Below are positions 34,658 to 46,964 of a stretch of DNA of 64,000 bases, piece after piece. The stretch spans positions 92,809,213 through 92,873,212 of the forward strand of contig NC_135373.1 of assembly GCF_049243985.1 (NCBI RefSeq). Direction: 5' to 3'. The notes beneath the pieces were generated by a model. That model was not told the origin of the DNA. It made no database searches and worked only from the letters and a program-made list of their open reading frames with translations. Origin of the DNA: Paroedura picta. Its lineage: Eukaryota; Chordata; Lepidosauria; Squamata; Gekkonidae. The position numbers were made by a program, and so were the translations under genes. Position 1 is the first letter of the stretch, and every line of letters begins with the position of its first letter.

Positions 34658-35794
34658 GTTCAATGCATTTGCATTTTTGTTGTTCCACAATCTATCACAT
34701 CTTGCTAAACTACTTGTTTTATTATTGCACGTCTAAACATTTCAAAACACAACTGGGTATTTCCTGCGACTCATCACCTTATTTGCAATTCCATTTTTTG
34801 AAGGGGCTGTGAAGGATTTAAAAGGAGATGATTCCTTTTATGTGGCTATTTCTCTCTTAAATATGCTTCCTCCCTCCTATTTCAAAGTGCTTTTAATTCT
34901 TAGACATTATGTGTCAAACGTAGTACATGGTGAGAATTTTTCTGCAATAATCAGAGAAAGTCTTGTGGGTTCACACTTGTTTCTTAGTGGCGTAATGCTG
35001 CTAAATATTTCTGTTGTTTTCTCTTTTTCAGACAATAGCATGACAGGTCCTGCTTCTTATAGCTGGAGTAAGTGGTGAAGCTCTCCATGCACCCTTTCCT
35101 CTTTACATTTCCAAGAACCAGAGTTGTACGCCCTTCTAGGTAATAAAGATTTCTCTGAAAACATCAAGATGCCCAGGGGATCCCATTTGGAACAAGGCAG
35201 TTTAATTGCCAATCCTTTTTTTTTCCTTCTGGAGCATGGAAGTCCCTTGGGGCTCTATTGCCGTCATTTGTGACGTATTCAGACCCGTTGGCGTCCATAG
35301 GTAAGCAGGCAGGCCATTCTTGCTGGTGCCACAAGCTGTGCTTAATTACTAACTTAAAAGGCACTGGGGTTCAAGCTTCTCTTTTGATTTAGAAGCTCTC
35401 TTCCTTAACCCCCCAAATTCAGTTGAGAAACATCAAGACAAAGCACACTGCACTATATTTCTGCTATTGAATACAGCAGATTATCTGGCTAAATCCTAAA
35501 CTTTCAAGCAAACGAATATCTTTGACATGCGGTAGCTATAAAATATGCTACTGGTTGAGGGTTTTCAGTGGAAAGCACAGACCTGCAGGAAGCACCACGG
35601 TATTACCTGAGCACAGAAGGCAGCAGAAAACTGTCGCCACTTACAGAAGCACATTAATTGGTCATTTGCTGTCCTATAGCATGTAGAAATATCTGGATAT
35701 GTTATAAGCCTCTTTAGGGCTTCTATTTAAAAGGTGCTTGGGAGCCATCAATAGAAATTAGAGAAAATACCAGCACAATTTTGGTTTGAAGCAG

Positions 35795-35945
35795 CACAAC
35801 GAAACAAAATCAGAGTCCACCTTGAAGACCATAAAAGATTTATTCAAGGCATGCGCTTTCAAGTCTGAGGAAGAGTGCTTGCACTCGAAAGCTCACACCT
35901 TGAATAAATCTTTGTTCTTCTTAAAGGTGCCATTGGACTCTGATT
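35795..35945. repeat. Palindromic interspersed repeat, best hammerhead-like core
   Basis: Arms AAAAGATTTATTCAAGGCAT and CACCTTGAATAAATCTTTG pair around CTGAGGA, a perfect GAGTGC/GCACTC stem, and GAAA; outer ends AATCAGAGTCCACCTTGAAG and AAAGGTGCCATTGGACTC. Confidence 0.72.
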
Positions 35946-36334
35946 TTGTACAGTAGTTACTGTAAGTGTTAAGCCAGCAAACCCAAGGAGTTAAATCGGT
36001 ACGCTGCCTGATGCATCACTGCTATTTATAACATAAATCACAGGATGGCATAAGGCTATGGGGCAGGTTTAGCATGTATCGCCACTTGCTAAAGTACTTA
36101 CAGTGTCCACTGTATGTTATCATTACCTGTCTCATCAGCTGGTGCATCCACAGGATTTCCAGTTCTCTGTTTACTGCCACTACAAATGGAGTGTCCACGT
36201 GGGAGTTTTATATGCACTTTTCTCCATCTGTCATTTCCCCTACATTTCCCCCCACTGTGCTAATAGGGGGTACTTTTTATTTATTTGCTTTGTTCTGTTT
36301 TTTAAGGGCTTTCTGAACAGCAGAAGTAGGGAAT

Positions 36335-36600
36335 AGATAGTTAGAAGACGAATTGATATTTATACCCCACTTTTCACTGCCCAAAGGTTCAGTGAGCTTA
36401 CAATCCCCTTCCCTTCCTCTCCCCATGACAGACACCCAGTGAGGTAGGTGAGGCTGAGAGAGCTCTGACAAGACTGCTTGGTCAGAACTACACTATCTGG
36501 TCTGTGATAACCCAGAGGTCATCCAGATGGCTGCATCTGGAGGAGCAGGTATGGGTAATTAAACCTGGCTCACTGCTTCTAATCAGTACACCAGTCTCTG
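36335..36600 (-). mobile_element. tRNA-derived SINE, minus strand, diverged
   Basis: Reverse copy: TATACCCCACTTTTCACTGCC, CAATCCCCTTCCCTTCCTCTCC, GAGGCTGAGAGAGCTCTGAC and, at the right, degenerate B and A boxes (ATTAAACCTGGCTCAC, CAGTACACCAG). Confidence 0.75.
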
Positions 36601-36604
36601 GAAG

Positions 36605-36935
36605 GGTTTCCTGAATGGGTAGAAGTTAATTGATTTTTAATATATATTTTTAATTTCTTAAATATTTATCTCATGATATGACCATATATGGTCACATTGA
36701 CCTGCCCTCCCCTTCAAAAATGGCCATGATGGGAGGGAGTGGGAAGCGGAAGGGCTCCAGGTGGGTGCTAGATAGTTAAAATTAGTTGCCAGGTAATAAT
36801 TTTTTAGTTTTTTAGTGATTAATTCTTAGAATATAAGTGTTATTAATACACTATAGGCATGGATTTTTAATATATTGTAAACCACTTTGAGCCCTTTGAG
36901 AGAGTGGTGGTTTAGAAATATAATAATCATCATAA
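36605..36935 (+). repeat. Repeat with L2-type tail and ATATGACCATATATGGTC core
   Basis: AAGGGTTTCCTGAATGGGT, GACCATATATGGTCACATTG, TGACCTGCCCTCCCCTTC, ending TAAACCACTTTGAGCCC and ATAATAATCATC. Its start is homologous to the piece at 22148-22225. Family unresolved. Confidence 0.5.
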
Positions 36936-37185
36936 TTAGTATTGCTTTCTAGAAATTTATAATCTTTTTTAAACTGTTGAAAATCCTCTACCAGTGTGGT
37001 GGGGAAACTGAGGGCTGCAAGAAGGTAATGGAAGGAAAATGGTGTTATGGGGTAAGACTTCTGAAAATGATGGACTTTCCTGTCTAGATGGCATGCTAAT
37101 GTACTTGAACTATGTTATGTCCACAAAAATTGGAACAAAGCTGGAGAAAACCTGGAACTTAACAAACATGAAAATGACTTCAGCC

Positions 37186-37300
<115 letters not shown>

Positions 37301-38039
37301 TGCTGTTGAGAAATCCCTGAACCATTCTTCAGACTTCAAGAAACCCCAGAGGTGGCACAACCATGGCCCTCATGATCTTTATCACACTGGGGTTGTTTCA
37401 AGTGTTCTAGCATATCCACACCTGATTTGATCAGGGCTTTTTGCAGCTCTGAAAACAGAGGCATCCCCTTCCTGTGTGGGCTGGCAGGATCCAGTTACAT
37501 TCTAAGATGGAAAGAAATTCCTGTGTTTGTGCTACCAGTGAGCATAACGAAGAAGCCGCGTCGGCTGTTTCAGGCATCTGTTCCACCTTGTTTGAATTCT
37601 TAGAAGGTCAGGGCCTGGTGTGAATATTTGGTGTACTGTGTGCATCACTGTTAGTTTCTTGGTGCAATGAATTTAGGATTCTCAGCCTCCGGCTGAATAA
37701 ATACAAAGGAAAATGTGATGAAGCCTAAATAAGGCAATTTCTGAACACGTGAAATACTCCCGTTACTGTATGATGTGACATGGCAGTTAAATATCAATTG
37801 ATAATAAGATATGGAGAAAATAAACGTAAGGAAAGAGAAAAAAGTTTAGGCAATGATTAACTCAATATATTAAAATTTACACATTACAAAGGCATACTGG
37901 ACAGATTTGAAAAACCTACGTTTGCTTAAAGGTAAGCAACCTCCTCTTGCAATACTGCCTCTACCCAATCAGAACGCTCTTCCTATTGCTATCATTGGCA
38001 GCTCCTACTGAGACTATGTTGCCGCCACCGCTTGCTATT

Positions 38040-38480
38040 ATGCAACATCATGACACAAGTAATAGAGACAGTGCAGCCTCTTAAATCCTTTGGGGAACTC
38101 ATTCCATAGAGTGGAAGCTATAATGGGAAAACCTTGACCGTTTCCACACTGGGAACTTTGCTGTCCTGATGCCCATGTGGGAGCATAAATCCGGGGTGGA
38201 TGAGGTGCACTGGGCCAAATGTGCCCCAGTGTGGACCAGGAAGAGGTGCGGCAACCTGCCATGGCTCAAACTCCAGCCTGCAGCCCGGCGTGGAGCTTTC
38301 CGTGTGGAACGGTCCTTGGATTCTGGTTGATTCCAGCCAAACTATCCTAAACAGGGGGGATGGGGGGACGGACTAGTGGCCTGAGAACAGCAGTTGGCAC
38401 ATAGGAACAGTCCTTTAGACATTTGGGTCTAAAGCTGTGAAGGGTTTTAAAAACCATAACCAGCACCTTCAATTGAAATG
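38040..38480 (-). mobile_element. LINE 3' region, probably L2, minus strand
   Basis: ATCCTTTGGGGAACTCATTC, TATAATGGGAAAACC and, further on, AAACCATAACCAGCACCTTC. The middle part (38130-38400) is not assigned. Confidence 0.6.
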
Positions 38481-38806
38481 AATTTAAAGGAAGACACAGA
38501 AGAATGGTAACACTTTTTATTCAGACTGAGACTAAGGTCCAGACACAATAGGAAGCAGGAGAGAATTGGGGAGAGTAATTTAAGGAAACCTTTCAACTGG
38601 TGAGGATGGCTGAGTTGGAGGACAGAAATAAAAGACATAAAAAACCTGCAGGGACTTAGAAAGTGAGGGTGCCAGAGAAAGATGTGTGGACTAAAGCGTG
38701 CTTTTAAAGGTAAAAAGGGGATTATTTTCACAGTGAAATTTAAGACAAGCAAGTGCTGGATGGTGAGTTAGAAAAAGTCTGATTGTGTGTATGTGTGTGT
38801 GTAACT

Positions 38807-39089
38807 GAGAGCCAGTTTGGTGTAGTGGTTAGGAGCGCGGACTTCTAATCTGGCATGCCGGGTTCGATTCTGCACTCCCCCCACATGCAGCCAGCTGGGT
38901 GACCTTGGGCTCGCCATGGCACTGATAAAACTGTTCTGACCGAGCAGTAATATCAGGGCTCTCTCAGTCTCACCCACCCCAGAGGGTGTCTGTTGTGGGG
39001 AGAGGAATGGGAAGGCGACTGTAAGCCGCTTTGAGCCTCCTTCGGGTAGGGAAAAGCGGCATATAAGAACCAACTCTTCTTCTTCTTCT
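38807..39089 (+). mobile_element. tRNA-derived SINE with TTC tail, well preserved
   Basis: Full-length sister of the 34373 copy, same start, B box and tail. Both are on the plus strand 4.4 kb apart. Confidence 0.92.
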
Positions 39090-39429
39090 AATTGTGGATT
39101 CTGATGAACTAGGGACTAGGGATGTTGCAAAAGCAGCCAAGAGAAAGGATTGAATCATCATAATGTTGTGCCTTGATTTGTCAGTTTTGTAGAATGATAG
39201 AGGGCCAAGAAGGAGAAGATAAACTAAGAAGCTTTGCAAATAGTTGACGGGGTAAATGACGATAATCAAAATAAGAGTAATTGGGGATGGCAAAAGGATA
39301 ATTGTATATTTAAAATATGAATAATTATGAGAAAGGAAGCTTGAGAGGCCAAGCATTAAAATAGTAGCAAAAGCTGCAGAGTTCTAGTGGCACTTTAAAG
39401 ATTAACGGACTTCTTGTGGCTCAGGCTTT

Positions 39430-41629
39430 GGTGGACTAAATCTCACCGCATTAAAATCAAGAAGTAAAATATCCCCAGTCAAAACTGGCCAATGATTAAA
39501 CTGCTCGTGTGAAGCCTTGTAATTTATGACACAGCAGTTTCCATTTTAAAAATAGACGCTTGTTTTTAAAATTTCTGGTTTTCAAAGCCTGCTATAGCTG
39601 TGAGGATGAGTGGGTGCCTGAGGAGGCTGAGTAGCCTAAAGTAGAGGTGGTCATTTTCTTAATCCTGAGAGCAGAAACCTCCATGGTTAAGCCCCTGACA
39701 ATTGACAGGGAAAGGTCTGGCCTTACCTGGAGCTACCACAGCTCTACATTCTGAGGGAAGTTGGCTAGGGCCATGCCTTGAGTTGGCATATTATATATCC
39801 TGGACACAAGGAACTAAATTCAAGGCAGTGGGGTCAAAGGGCCATTAAATGCTTTTATTGAAAGCTCAACTGTATACAAGAACAGAGCAGTAGCCAGTCA
39901 CCACCACAGTAACTGGTGATCACACAATCCTCCCAAGTTTGCTAAACTAATGTATTCCCTCAAGAATGAAAGAAATTTCTGGTCTTAATTAATCAAAGAC
40001 ATCATCAAGGTCACTACTTCAGACATCTAAGAAAGTTGGCTGTAGTCCACAGAAACTTGGTTTATATAGGTATCTGCTTGCTGGTTTATATGCTACCTTT
40101 TTGTTAAAAAAAAGAACACCCAAGATGGTTAGCAAATATCCTGTCAATATCAAATTGTCAATAAAGTAGTACCATGTTGAGGCTATTTTTGAGGACCTGA
40201 ACACTGAGATGTGGCTGAGCAGTTGGGTGGAAAACCTCTGCCCTTGGCTGAAAACTCGCCCCAGGCAGAGGCCACTAGATCTAGATGTTTAAGCACAGCA
40301 AACTAACTCTGTTCACTCTACTTCTGAAACAAATATGGAGAAGTGTGAGGGGATTTGCCCCACTGACCCCCACTCCCATAGGCTATATCCACAGCAGGAG
40401 GGCTGTGTGCATGTGTGTGGGATGTCTGTGGCTTTCCTCTCACCATACTTCCTTCTGTTCACTATCCAACCAGGAGGTTTTCACTTGTTTGCGGAAGGCA
40501 CAAAGGTGAGACTCTCTGAATGGAATCCAAGCTTTTAGAACAACCCTTTACTATAACACATTAGATTCTAGAGCACGTTAATAGAAAAAGCATGTTACCA
40601 CTACAGGGCTTTGGCAGAACTAAGAAAAGAAATGAAACACTAGTCTAAACTTTATTGTCGTCGTGACATTAACTTAGCATCTGCACCTGGGATCAACGCA
40701 AGCCTGCGAGCACCTCAAAAACAGAGGCCTGTTTCCCCTTCTCCCCAGTCCTGGCTGGAGTGCATCTGAGGACAGTGTGTTCAGGTCTTGTAACCCTTCC
40801 TGCCCCAGTTGGCTGGGTTTCCTTCTGCCTCATCATAAGGTTGGCAGTGCAATCCCAAATGAAGCACTCTTCCCTCTAGTCTGCTTAGAGTGCACATCTC
40901 AGATCTTTCTGGCCCAGTTCTGGTAATCCATTCTGCCCTTTCCTAGCAGTTGGGAAAAGGCTTCCTTCCCTGCAGAAAACTCATTTCTTGCTCAGTGGGC
41001 AATTTAAGTTGTTTATAGTCTCATCATTTCCTGGGAAAGAATGGTCCTCCCTGCAATCCAGCCTCCAGTCAAGGCAGCAGGCACCTCTCTATCATGAGAG
41101 GGGTTTAAAAACAACAGTTTTGGAAAGTGGGGCAGGTTTTGAAGGCATGCACACACTTTCTCAAGTTTTCCCTCTTGGTTGTGTAGTGTCCTTCATGAGC
41201 CAGCCCTTCATAGCATTCCTTGAATTGTCCTAGTCTTATTTGGGCTGATCATCCACTGCTGTGCAGTTCTCACTGTTTCCTTTAACAAAGGGAATTTACA
41301 TCTCCATTATGAATATTTTTATTTACATTTAGTTTAGTTTCAAACAAAATAGATGGTTAATGAAACATCCAGGCAAACATTCCATCATGTCCTGTTTGCA
41401 TAGTGGAAAGTTTTCAAACTCACTGCTGAAGCAAAGGAAGGCAATCCGTAGTACAATTGGCCTTGATATTCTGCATTCTTTTGCAGGCTTTCATCACAGG
41501 TGGTTTATTGAGCTTTCTGGTTTTCAGGAAATTGTGTACAATCATTTTCCAAGAGCAAAGCTGGATCAGCTCCAGGGTATCTGCCTAACAGCTGAGTAGA
41601 ATTCAAGGACATTTACTTTCCATAAAAAT
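39430..41629. other. Intergenic, unassigned, probably old repeats
   Basis: Tracts near 39830-40020 and 40500-41250 look like decayed elements (AATGCTTTTATTGAAAGC; CTAAACTTTATTGTCGTCGTG) but match nothing I can name. Confidence 0.35.
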
Positions 41630-42601
41630 GTAATGAATTTGATAAGGTGGATCAATAACTGGTTGACAGATCATTTCCAGAGAATACTTGTTAATGCTTC
41701 AGCATCCTCTTGGAGAAGAGTGACAAGTGGAGTACCCCAGGGATCTGTTCTGAGTCCTCTGTTGTTCAACATATGTATAAATGCTTTGGATGAGGGGGGT
41801 ACTTATTAAATTTGCAGACAATACTAAACTGCGATGGGTAGCAAACCAAAGACAAAATCAGAATACAGGATGATCAGTAGCATGTGCAAAAAGGATCTTG
41901 GAGTCTTAGTAGACCATACATTGAACAAGAGTCAGCAGTGTGACTAAAAAGGCAAATGGAATTTTGGGCTGTAACAATCAGAGTACAGTGTCCAGATCAG
42001 GGGAGGTGATGGTGCCGCTTTACTCTGCTCTGGTTCAGCCTCACTTGGAGTACTGAGTTCAATTTTGGGCACCTCGGTTGAAGAGGGATGTAGACAAACT
42101 GAAATGTGTCCAGAGGAGGGCAACAAAGATGGTGAGGGGTTTGGAGACCAAGACCTATGAGGAAAGGTTGGGGTTTCTTGGTCTGTTTAGCCTAGAGAGG
42201 AGACGTCTGAGACGGGATCTGATATCCATCTTCTGGTTTTAAAAGGCTTCCATGTAGAGGATGGAGCAGAGATGTTCTCTCTTGCCCCGGAGGGACGGAC
42301 CAGAAACAATGGGATGAAATTAATTCAAAAGAAATTCCATCTAAACATCAGGAAGAAGTTACTGTCAACTAGAGTGGTTTCTCAGTGGGACATGCTTCCT
42401 TGGGTGGTGGTAGGTCCTCCATCTTTGGAAATTTTTAAACAGAGGCTGGATAGCCATCTGACAGAGAAGTTGATTCTGTGAAGGTTCAAGGGGGTGGCAG
42501 GTTACAGTGGATGAGCAATAGGGTTGTAAGTGGCCTGCATATTGCAGGGGGTTAAACTAGATGACCCAGGAGGTCCCTTCCAACTCTATGATTCTATGAT
42601 T
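41630..42601 (+). mobile_element. CR1 LINE, 3' part of ORF2 and 3'UTR
   Basis: Largest LINE piece here. Starts near AATTTGATAAGGTGGATC, continues GGAGTACCCCAGGGATCTGT (RT domain), CCAGATCAGGGGAGGTGATG, TGTCCAGAGGAGGGCAAC, and ends GTCCCTTCCAACTCTATG ATTCTATGATTCT. An internal deletion joins the stretch near 41810 to later sequence. No intact frame. Confidence 0.9.
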
Positions 42602-43124
42602 CTGGTGGGGATTGTTTTATTCAGACAAGCATCTTGGTCCATTTCCATATATACACTGTAAACATTTGTGAACATTTATTTTGGTCCTCAGTATTCTTAC
42701 AATTGGTGCTAAATATAGATAAGATCCATCTAGTCCATCCAAGTCCAATGCAATGATGGAAGGTGGGTCTTCTAACTAGAGAAGATGGGGTCTGAAGCCT
42801 GATTAGTTCAGTCCGCCTGGGTGTCCTCCTATATTGCTGGGTCATTCTATGAGTTTGAACACCCTACATTATTAGGATTTTTTCCAGTTCAGTATGCTGG
42901 GCAGTCTGGAATGTGCTGCTAGTATGTTGAGTGGAGCACTTCTTGCCTCTCTTTGTATGTGATGTGTAATTTGGCCCTAAGAGGAACATCAGGACGACCA
43001 GGTAAGATCGCTTAGTTGTTGAAAAGACTGCTCCCCCGTTCTAAATCTTAAGTGTGCTCCATGCTGTTCCCTAGGGGTTAAAGGCAAATGAAGATAATTT
43101 TCAGGAAACCTGAAGTTTAATTAT

Positions 43125-43465
43125 TTACAATTTTATTATTATACCGTCCCTCCCCACAAGCAGGCTCAGGGCAGTTTACAATAATAAATTAAAATATTGT
43201 TGAAAACAGTTAAAACACGGTTAAACTAATCACACACCCCCATCCATCTCATCTGCTGTAGTGGCCCTACTAGATAGTATAAATAAATAAAAGGGAGGGA
43301 GCCAAGGAGAGGAGGGAGGCCTGTGTGATTTTAGACCACCATGGCCTCAGCCGTAGGCCTGCCTCCTCTTTAAAAAAACCTCTGCCTCACATAAAAAATG
43401 CTATCTGAAAGCCTTCCTTCTCATCCTGAGAAGCCTTGGAGATATTCCAGCCAGTATGGGAAAGT
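43125..43465 (-). mobile_element. LINE 3' region, probably L2, minus strand
   Basis: Tail TATTATTATACCGTCCCTCC, CTCAGGGCAGTTTACAATA, then GTTGAAAACAGTTAAAACACG and CCTCAGCCGTAGGCCTGCC. Confidence 0.65.
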
Positions 43466-44216
43466 GGACCTTGGAGGCCTGAGGCTTTTCCACATTCTTA
43501 TTTTACTCACTGGCCAATTCCCATGTCTTTGGTGAGGAGGTCTGCTCTGCACATGTTTTGCTCCCCCTATTTCAATATTTCCAGCATATCTCCCTGCAGA
43601 TTTAAACTGTGGTTTATACTGGTAATAAATAAAACTGTGATATTGTATCGACCGCATGCAAAACATGTGCAGAATAGGGGTGGGGTGGGGGGAAACAGGA
43701 ACTTACCAGCAAATAAAATGAGAATGCAGAAAACCCCTGAATTTGAATCCCTCAATTCCAGATGATGTTGTATGTCAATAAGCTGCTATTTGTCTCTATT
43801 GACATTCCTGCCTCTTTCGATGCAGTGTCTTAAACTGACAAAAGCAAACTTTGATGTTAGTAATCCATGTTTACACATACAGCATGAATATACCATGGCA
43901 CACTTTTAATATTTGATTAAATTGTCCCTGGGTTAATAACAGTAGTGTTAAAATAGGCATCTCTATTTTTGCCTTATGTCTTTACAATAAAGCAGGTTAA
44001 ATAATTAAATTAAAAAGCTATCTATCTATATAATCTGTATATAAAAATAAAAAGCCCTCAGTCATTCAGTGACACTGAATAATAATATGGCTTGGTTTCA
44101 GCAGATGGTATATTTCTGCAGCAGATTTCAGTTTTTTTACATGTGCAGCCAGAGTCAACATTAATAATTAACACAAATTTCTGTGTTTTCAGTTCCTCTG
44201 TAGTTCTTACTTCATT

Positions 44217-44315
44217 CATAGAATCATAGAGTTGGAAGGGACCTCCAGGTCATCTAGTCCAACCTTCTGCACTATGCAGGAACTCACAACTACCTGCTCA
44301 CCCAAAAATTTACCT
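44217..44315 (-). mobile_element. CR1 3' end, minus strand
   Basis: TCATAGAATCATAGAGTTGG, CCAGGTCATCTAGTCC, GCAGGAACTCACAACTACCT. Confidence 0.88.
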
Positions 44316-44471
44316 ACCATCCCACAGTGTAAGGTTTCAGTAAAGTTGTGTTTAGTACTCACTAGTTTACACAGATTAACTTTTGAGTCTCGTTTTAATT
44401 CTACAAAAAAAAAAGGAAAAAAAGAATCCTACTTACAGAATTTCAATGCAAACTTTTCTCAGGTGAACAAT

Positions 44472-44612
44472 GTTTGAGCCCAATGGCACCTCTAAGACCA
44501 ACAAAGTTTTATCCAAGGTATAAGCTTTTGTGTGCTTGCTTTATTGGTGTCAAAGGTGTCATTAGCCTCAACTTTTGTGCTGCTGCTTCAGGCCAACATA
44601 GTTACACATCCG
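44472..44612. repeat. Palindromic interspersed repeat
   Basis: GAGCCCAATGGCACCTCTAAG, AAAGTTTTATCCAAGGTATA, then AAAGGTGTCATTAGCCTC and GCTTCAGGCCAACATAG. Confidence 0.68.
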
Positions 44613-44757
44613 AATCTTTCCCCAGGCAAAAACCTCTTTTTGAACCGTGCCTTTAAACCTAAAACAAAGAAGCTGATGCCACTCAAACAAGCCAGGCCAT
44701 AACAACAGCATAAAATACATAGCAGCTTACAATGCTGTAGATAAAATGGCCAGATCA

Positions 44758-45444
44758 TCCTTATCCATAGTTCCTCTATATATTTGTGAAACAGCCTAGG
44801 GGGTGGGACATGTCTGGCTGTCCAAGTAGGAATAGGGCCAATAGGGATTGGCCCTGCCCCTGCAGCTCCGGTCCTCCATCCCTGGACTCTAGCCTAAGGT
44901 GACCAGATTTTAACATTGGTAAAGCAGGACACCATTGACCAGGGGGGTTCTTGATTAAAAATTTGGTCTATATGGAGCAACAAAAAGTTTCATAGAATGC
45001 ATAGAACCCAAAAATAGTATTGTAATATATATATTTTTAATTTCAACATAAATACAATTTGCCAGGTACCCCCAGATGTCCCTCCAAAAGTTGGAAAATC
45101 TGGTCACCTTACTCTAGCCTCTTTGCTCTCAGATGCGCCTCAGTGCCTGGAGCCAACAGCAGGTAAGGGGAGAGGGCCCTGGGCAAAGGGTTGTGGTGGA
45201 GGGCTTGCTAACAAGGGCCTCATGGCCTGTTAAGCAAGGCCTGCTAAAAAAGGGCCTCTTGGCCTGCTAGGCTGGGCCTGCTAACGAGCTCTGTTCTGGG
45301 CCTGCTAACGAGCTGACCAGCCCCTACCCACCCCACTTGATCCGGCTGCAAGCTGCAGCCCAAAGCCACCTTAAGCTGCCTGGCCGGGGCCCAGGGGAGG
45401 GGGCCCTTTCAAGGCCCATTCTTAGGAACGGGTTTTGAAGCTAA
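44758..45444 (+). mobile_element. Helitron H6, second family, split by a hAT MITE
   Basis: 5' end TCCTTATCCAT after A; 3' end with imperfect hairpin CCCATTC/GAACGGG, then TTTTGAAG and CTAA before T (CTRR rule). A 217-bp hAT MITE sits inside at 44895-45111. Clearly homologous to the reverse copy at 61769-62157: both share TTTGTGAAACAGCCTAGG near the 5' end and TTAAGCTGCCTGGCC near the 3' end. Confidence 0.8.
44895..45111. mobile_element. hAT-type MITE nested in Helitron H6
   Basis: 217 bp with perfect terminal inverted repeats TAAGGTGACCAGATTTT / AAAATCTGGTCACCTTA and an 8-bp target duplication CTCTAGCC (44887-44894 and 45112-45119). No coding capacity. The empty site is visible in the second Helitron copy near 62015-62035. 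Confidence 0.9.
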
Positions 45445-45486
45445 TTTAAAAGATAAAATATTACAGGCCTGGGTAATGCTCAAGAC

Positions 45487-45660
45487 TGGCACCTTGGTGT
45501 AGTGGTTAAGAGTGGTAGCCTCTAATCTGGAGTGCTGGATTCCCGAATCCTCCACATGCAGCCAGCTGGGTGACCTTGGGCTAGTCATAGCCCTGTTATA
45601 ACTGTTCTTGTAGAACAGTTCTGTCAGAGCTCTCTCAACCAACTCTTCTTTTTCTCCTAA
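45487..45660 (+). mobile_element. tRNA-derived SINE, partial
   Basis: CCTTGGTGTAGTGGTTAAG head and CAGCCAGCTGGGTGACCTTG body are clear; the middle of the 3' half is missing, and the end is again ACTCTTCTTT. Lies just 3' of Helitron H6. Confidence 0.8.
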
Positions 45661-45821
45661 AAAAAGAGCAAAATAGGGACTAGACATACTTCTTCCTGTG
45701 TTCTCTACTCTCAATCTGAAATGCAAGCCAACAAACAAAGAAATAAGAACCAGAGAACCACACTATGGGTGTAAACATGACTTGGGGACATCCCCCAGAT
45801 TTTTAAAAATTGTATGGTGTG

Positions 45822-46028
45822 TGTAGCATAGCCAGGAGACCCAAGGGTTGTCTGGCAGCCAAGCAAGAGACATTGCCTGCCTCTACCTCATGACCCTTAG
45901 TGTTCATTGGAAAAAAATTCATCCAAATCCTTAGAGTCCCCTATGCAAATACTAGCCAGAACTGGCCCTGCTTAGCTTCTGAGATCTGACAGGATTGGGC
46001 TTCCCTGGGCTATCCTGGTCAGGGCTTC
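45822..46028 (-). mobile_element. 5S rRNA-derived SINE, minus strand
   Basis: Same layout as 10330-10562: GGTTGTCTGGCAGCCAAGC at left and CCCTGCTTAGCTTCTGAGAT at right. Confidence 0.8.
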
Positions 46029-46439
46029 TCCCCCAGAAAACTGTAATGAGTAGATCATTTGGTGGCACCCATCAACTTCCTGGACACAGAGACCTGATAC
46101 ATTGATGTTAAGAACTGCCATAATCATTTCTAGTGTGCCTGCTAGCGATCAAACTTTTTTTGGAAGACACTGGAAGCTTTAAACCGCTGTTAGCTCCAGG
46201 GGGAAGTGGGGAGATGGGCTTTCCAGGGCTAACAGCAAGCTCACAGGAGAAAAGGATGAACCTTCCACCCTCCTCCTACGGGATCACTTCTGGAATTCAA
46301 ATCAGCCTTTCATTTTCACCCTAGATCTATGCCGTTCAGCAGCCCTCAGAGTCTTAGAAACAAGATTTCAACGAGGATCAAGGCACTGAGCCCTCATATA
46401 TGTCTTCACCTGGAAACAGTCAACAAGCATTTGAGTTAT

Positions 46440-46960
46440 TATTTATTCATTCTGAATATTTCTGTGCTCCTCTTCAGAGTCCTGGTCAAGGCACGTTAGA
46501 ATTAAAAAACACATTATAGAACACAAGTCATTAAAAAGCACAAGCCATTAAATATAAGCAGTATAAAAACTGTCCATAAAACTAAGCAGCCATTAAAAAG
46601 CTGGTCATAACCTCCTCATTAAAAGCCTGGGTAAAATTTGTTTTGGCCTGGCACCTAAAAGAGTGAAGTAGGCAATAGGCCAGTCTTGAGGGGAAGGGCA
46701 TTCTAAAGGCAAGGAGCCACCACAAAAAATGCCCTGTCTCAGGTTGCCACCTGCTTCACCCCTGAAAGTTGGGCACATAGAGTAGGACTTGAGAGGCAGA
46801 TCATAACTGGTGGGCTGGATAGTATGCGAGGAGAATGCCCTTCAAACACTTTTGAGACATCTTTCATCCCCTGGTAGATGAGAAGGTGACACATCCTTTT
46901 CACCTGAGAAGGAGAAGAGCTCCTGCCACAACTTAACCACTGAGGGGATATAATTGCTCC
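46440..46960 (-). mobile_element. LINE 3' region, probably L2, minus strand
   Basis: Tail-like TTATTTATTCATTCTG then AAAAGCACAAGCCATTAAA, ACCTCCTCATTAAAAGCCTG, TTTTGGCCTGGCACCTAAAA. Diverged. Confidence 0.55.
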
Positions 46961-46964
46961 AGAA

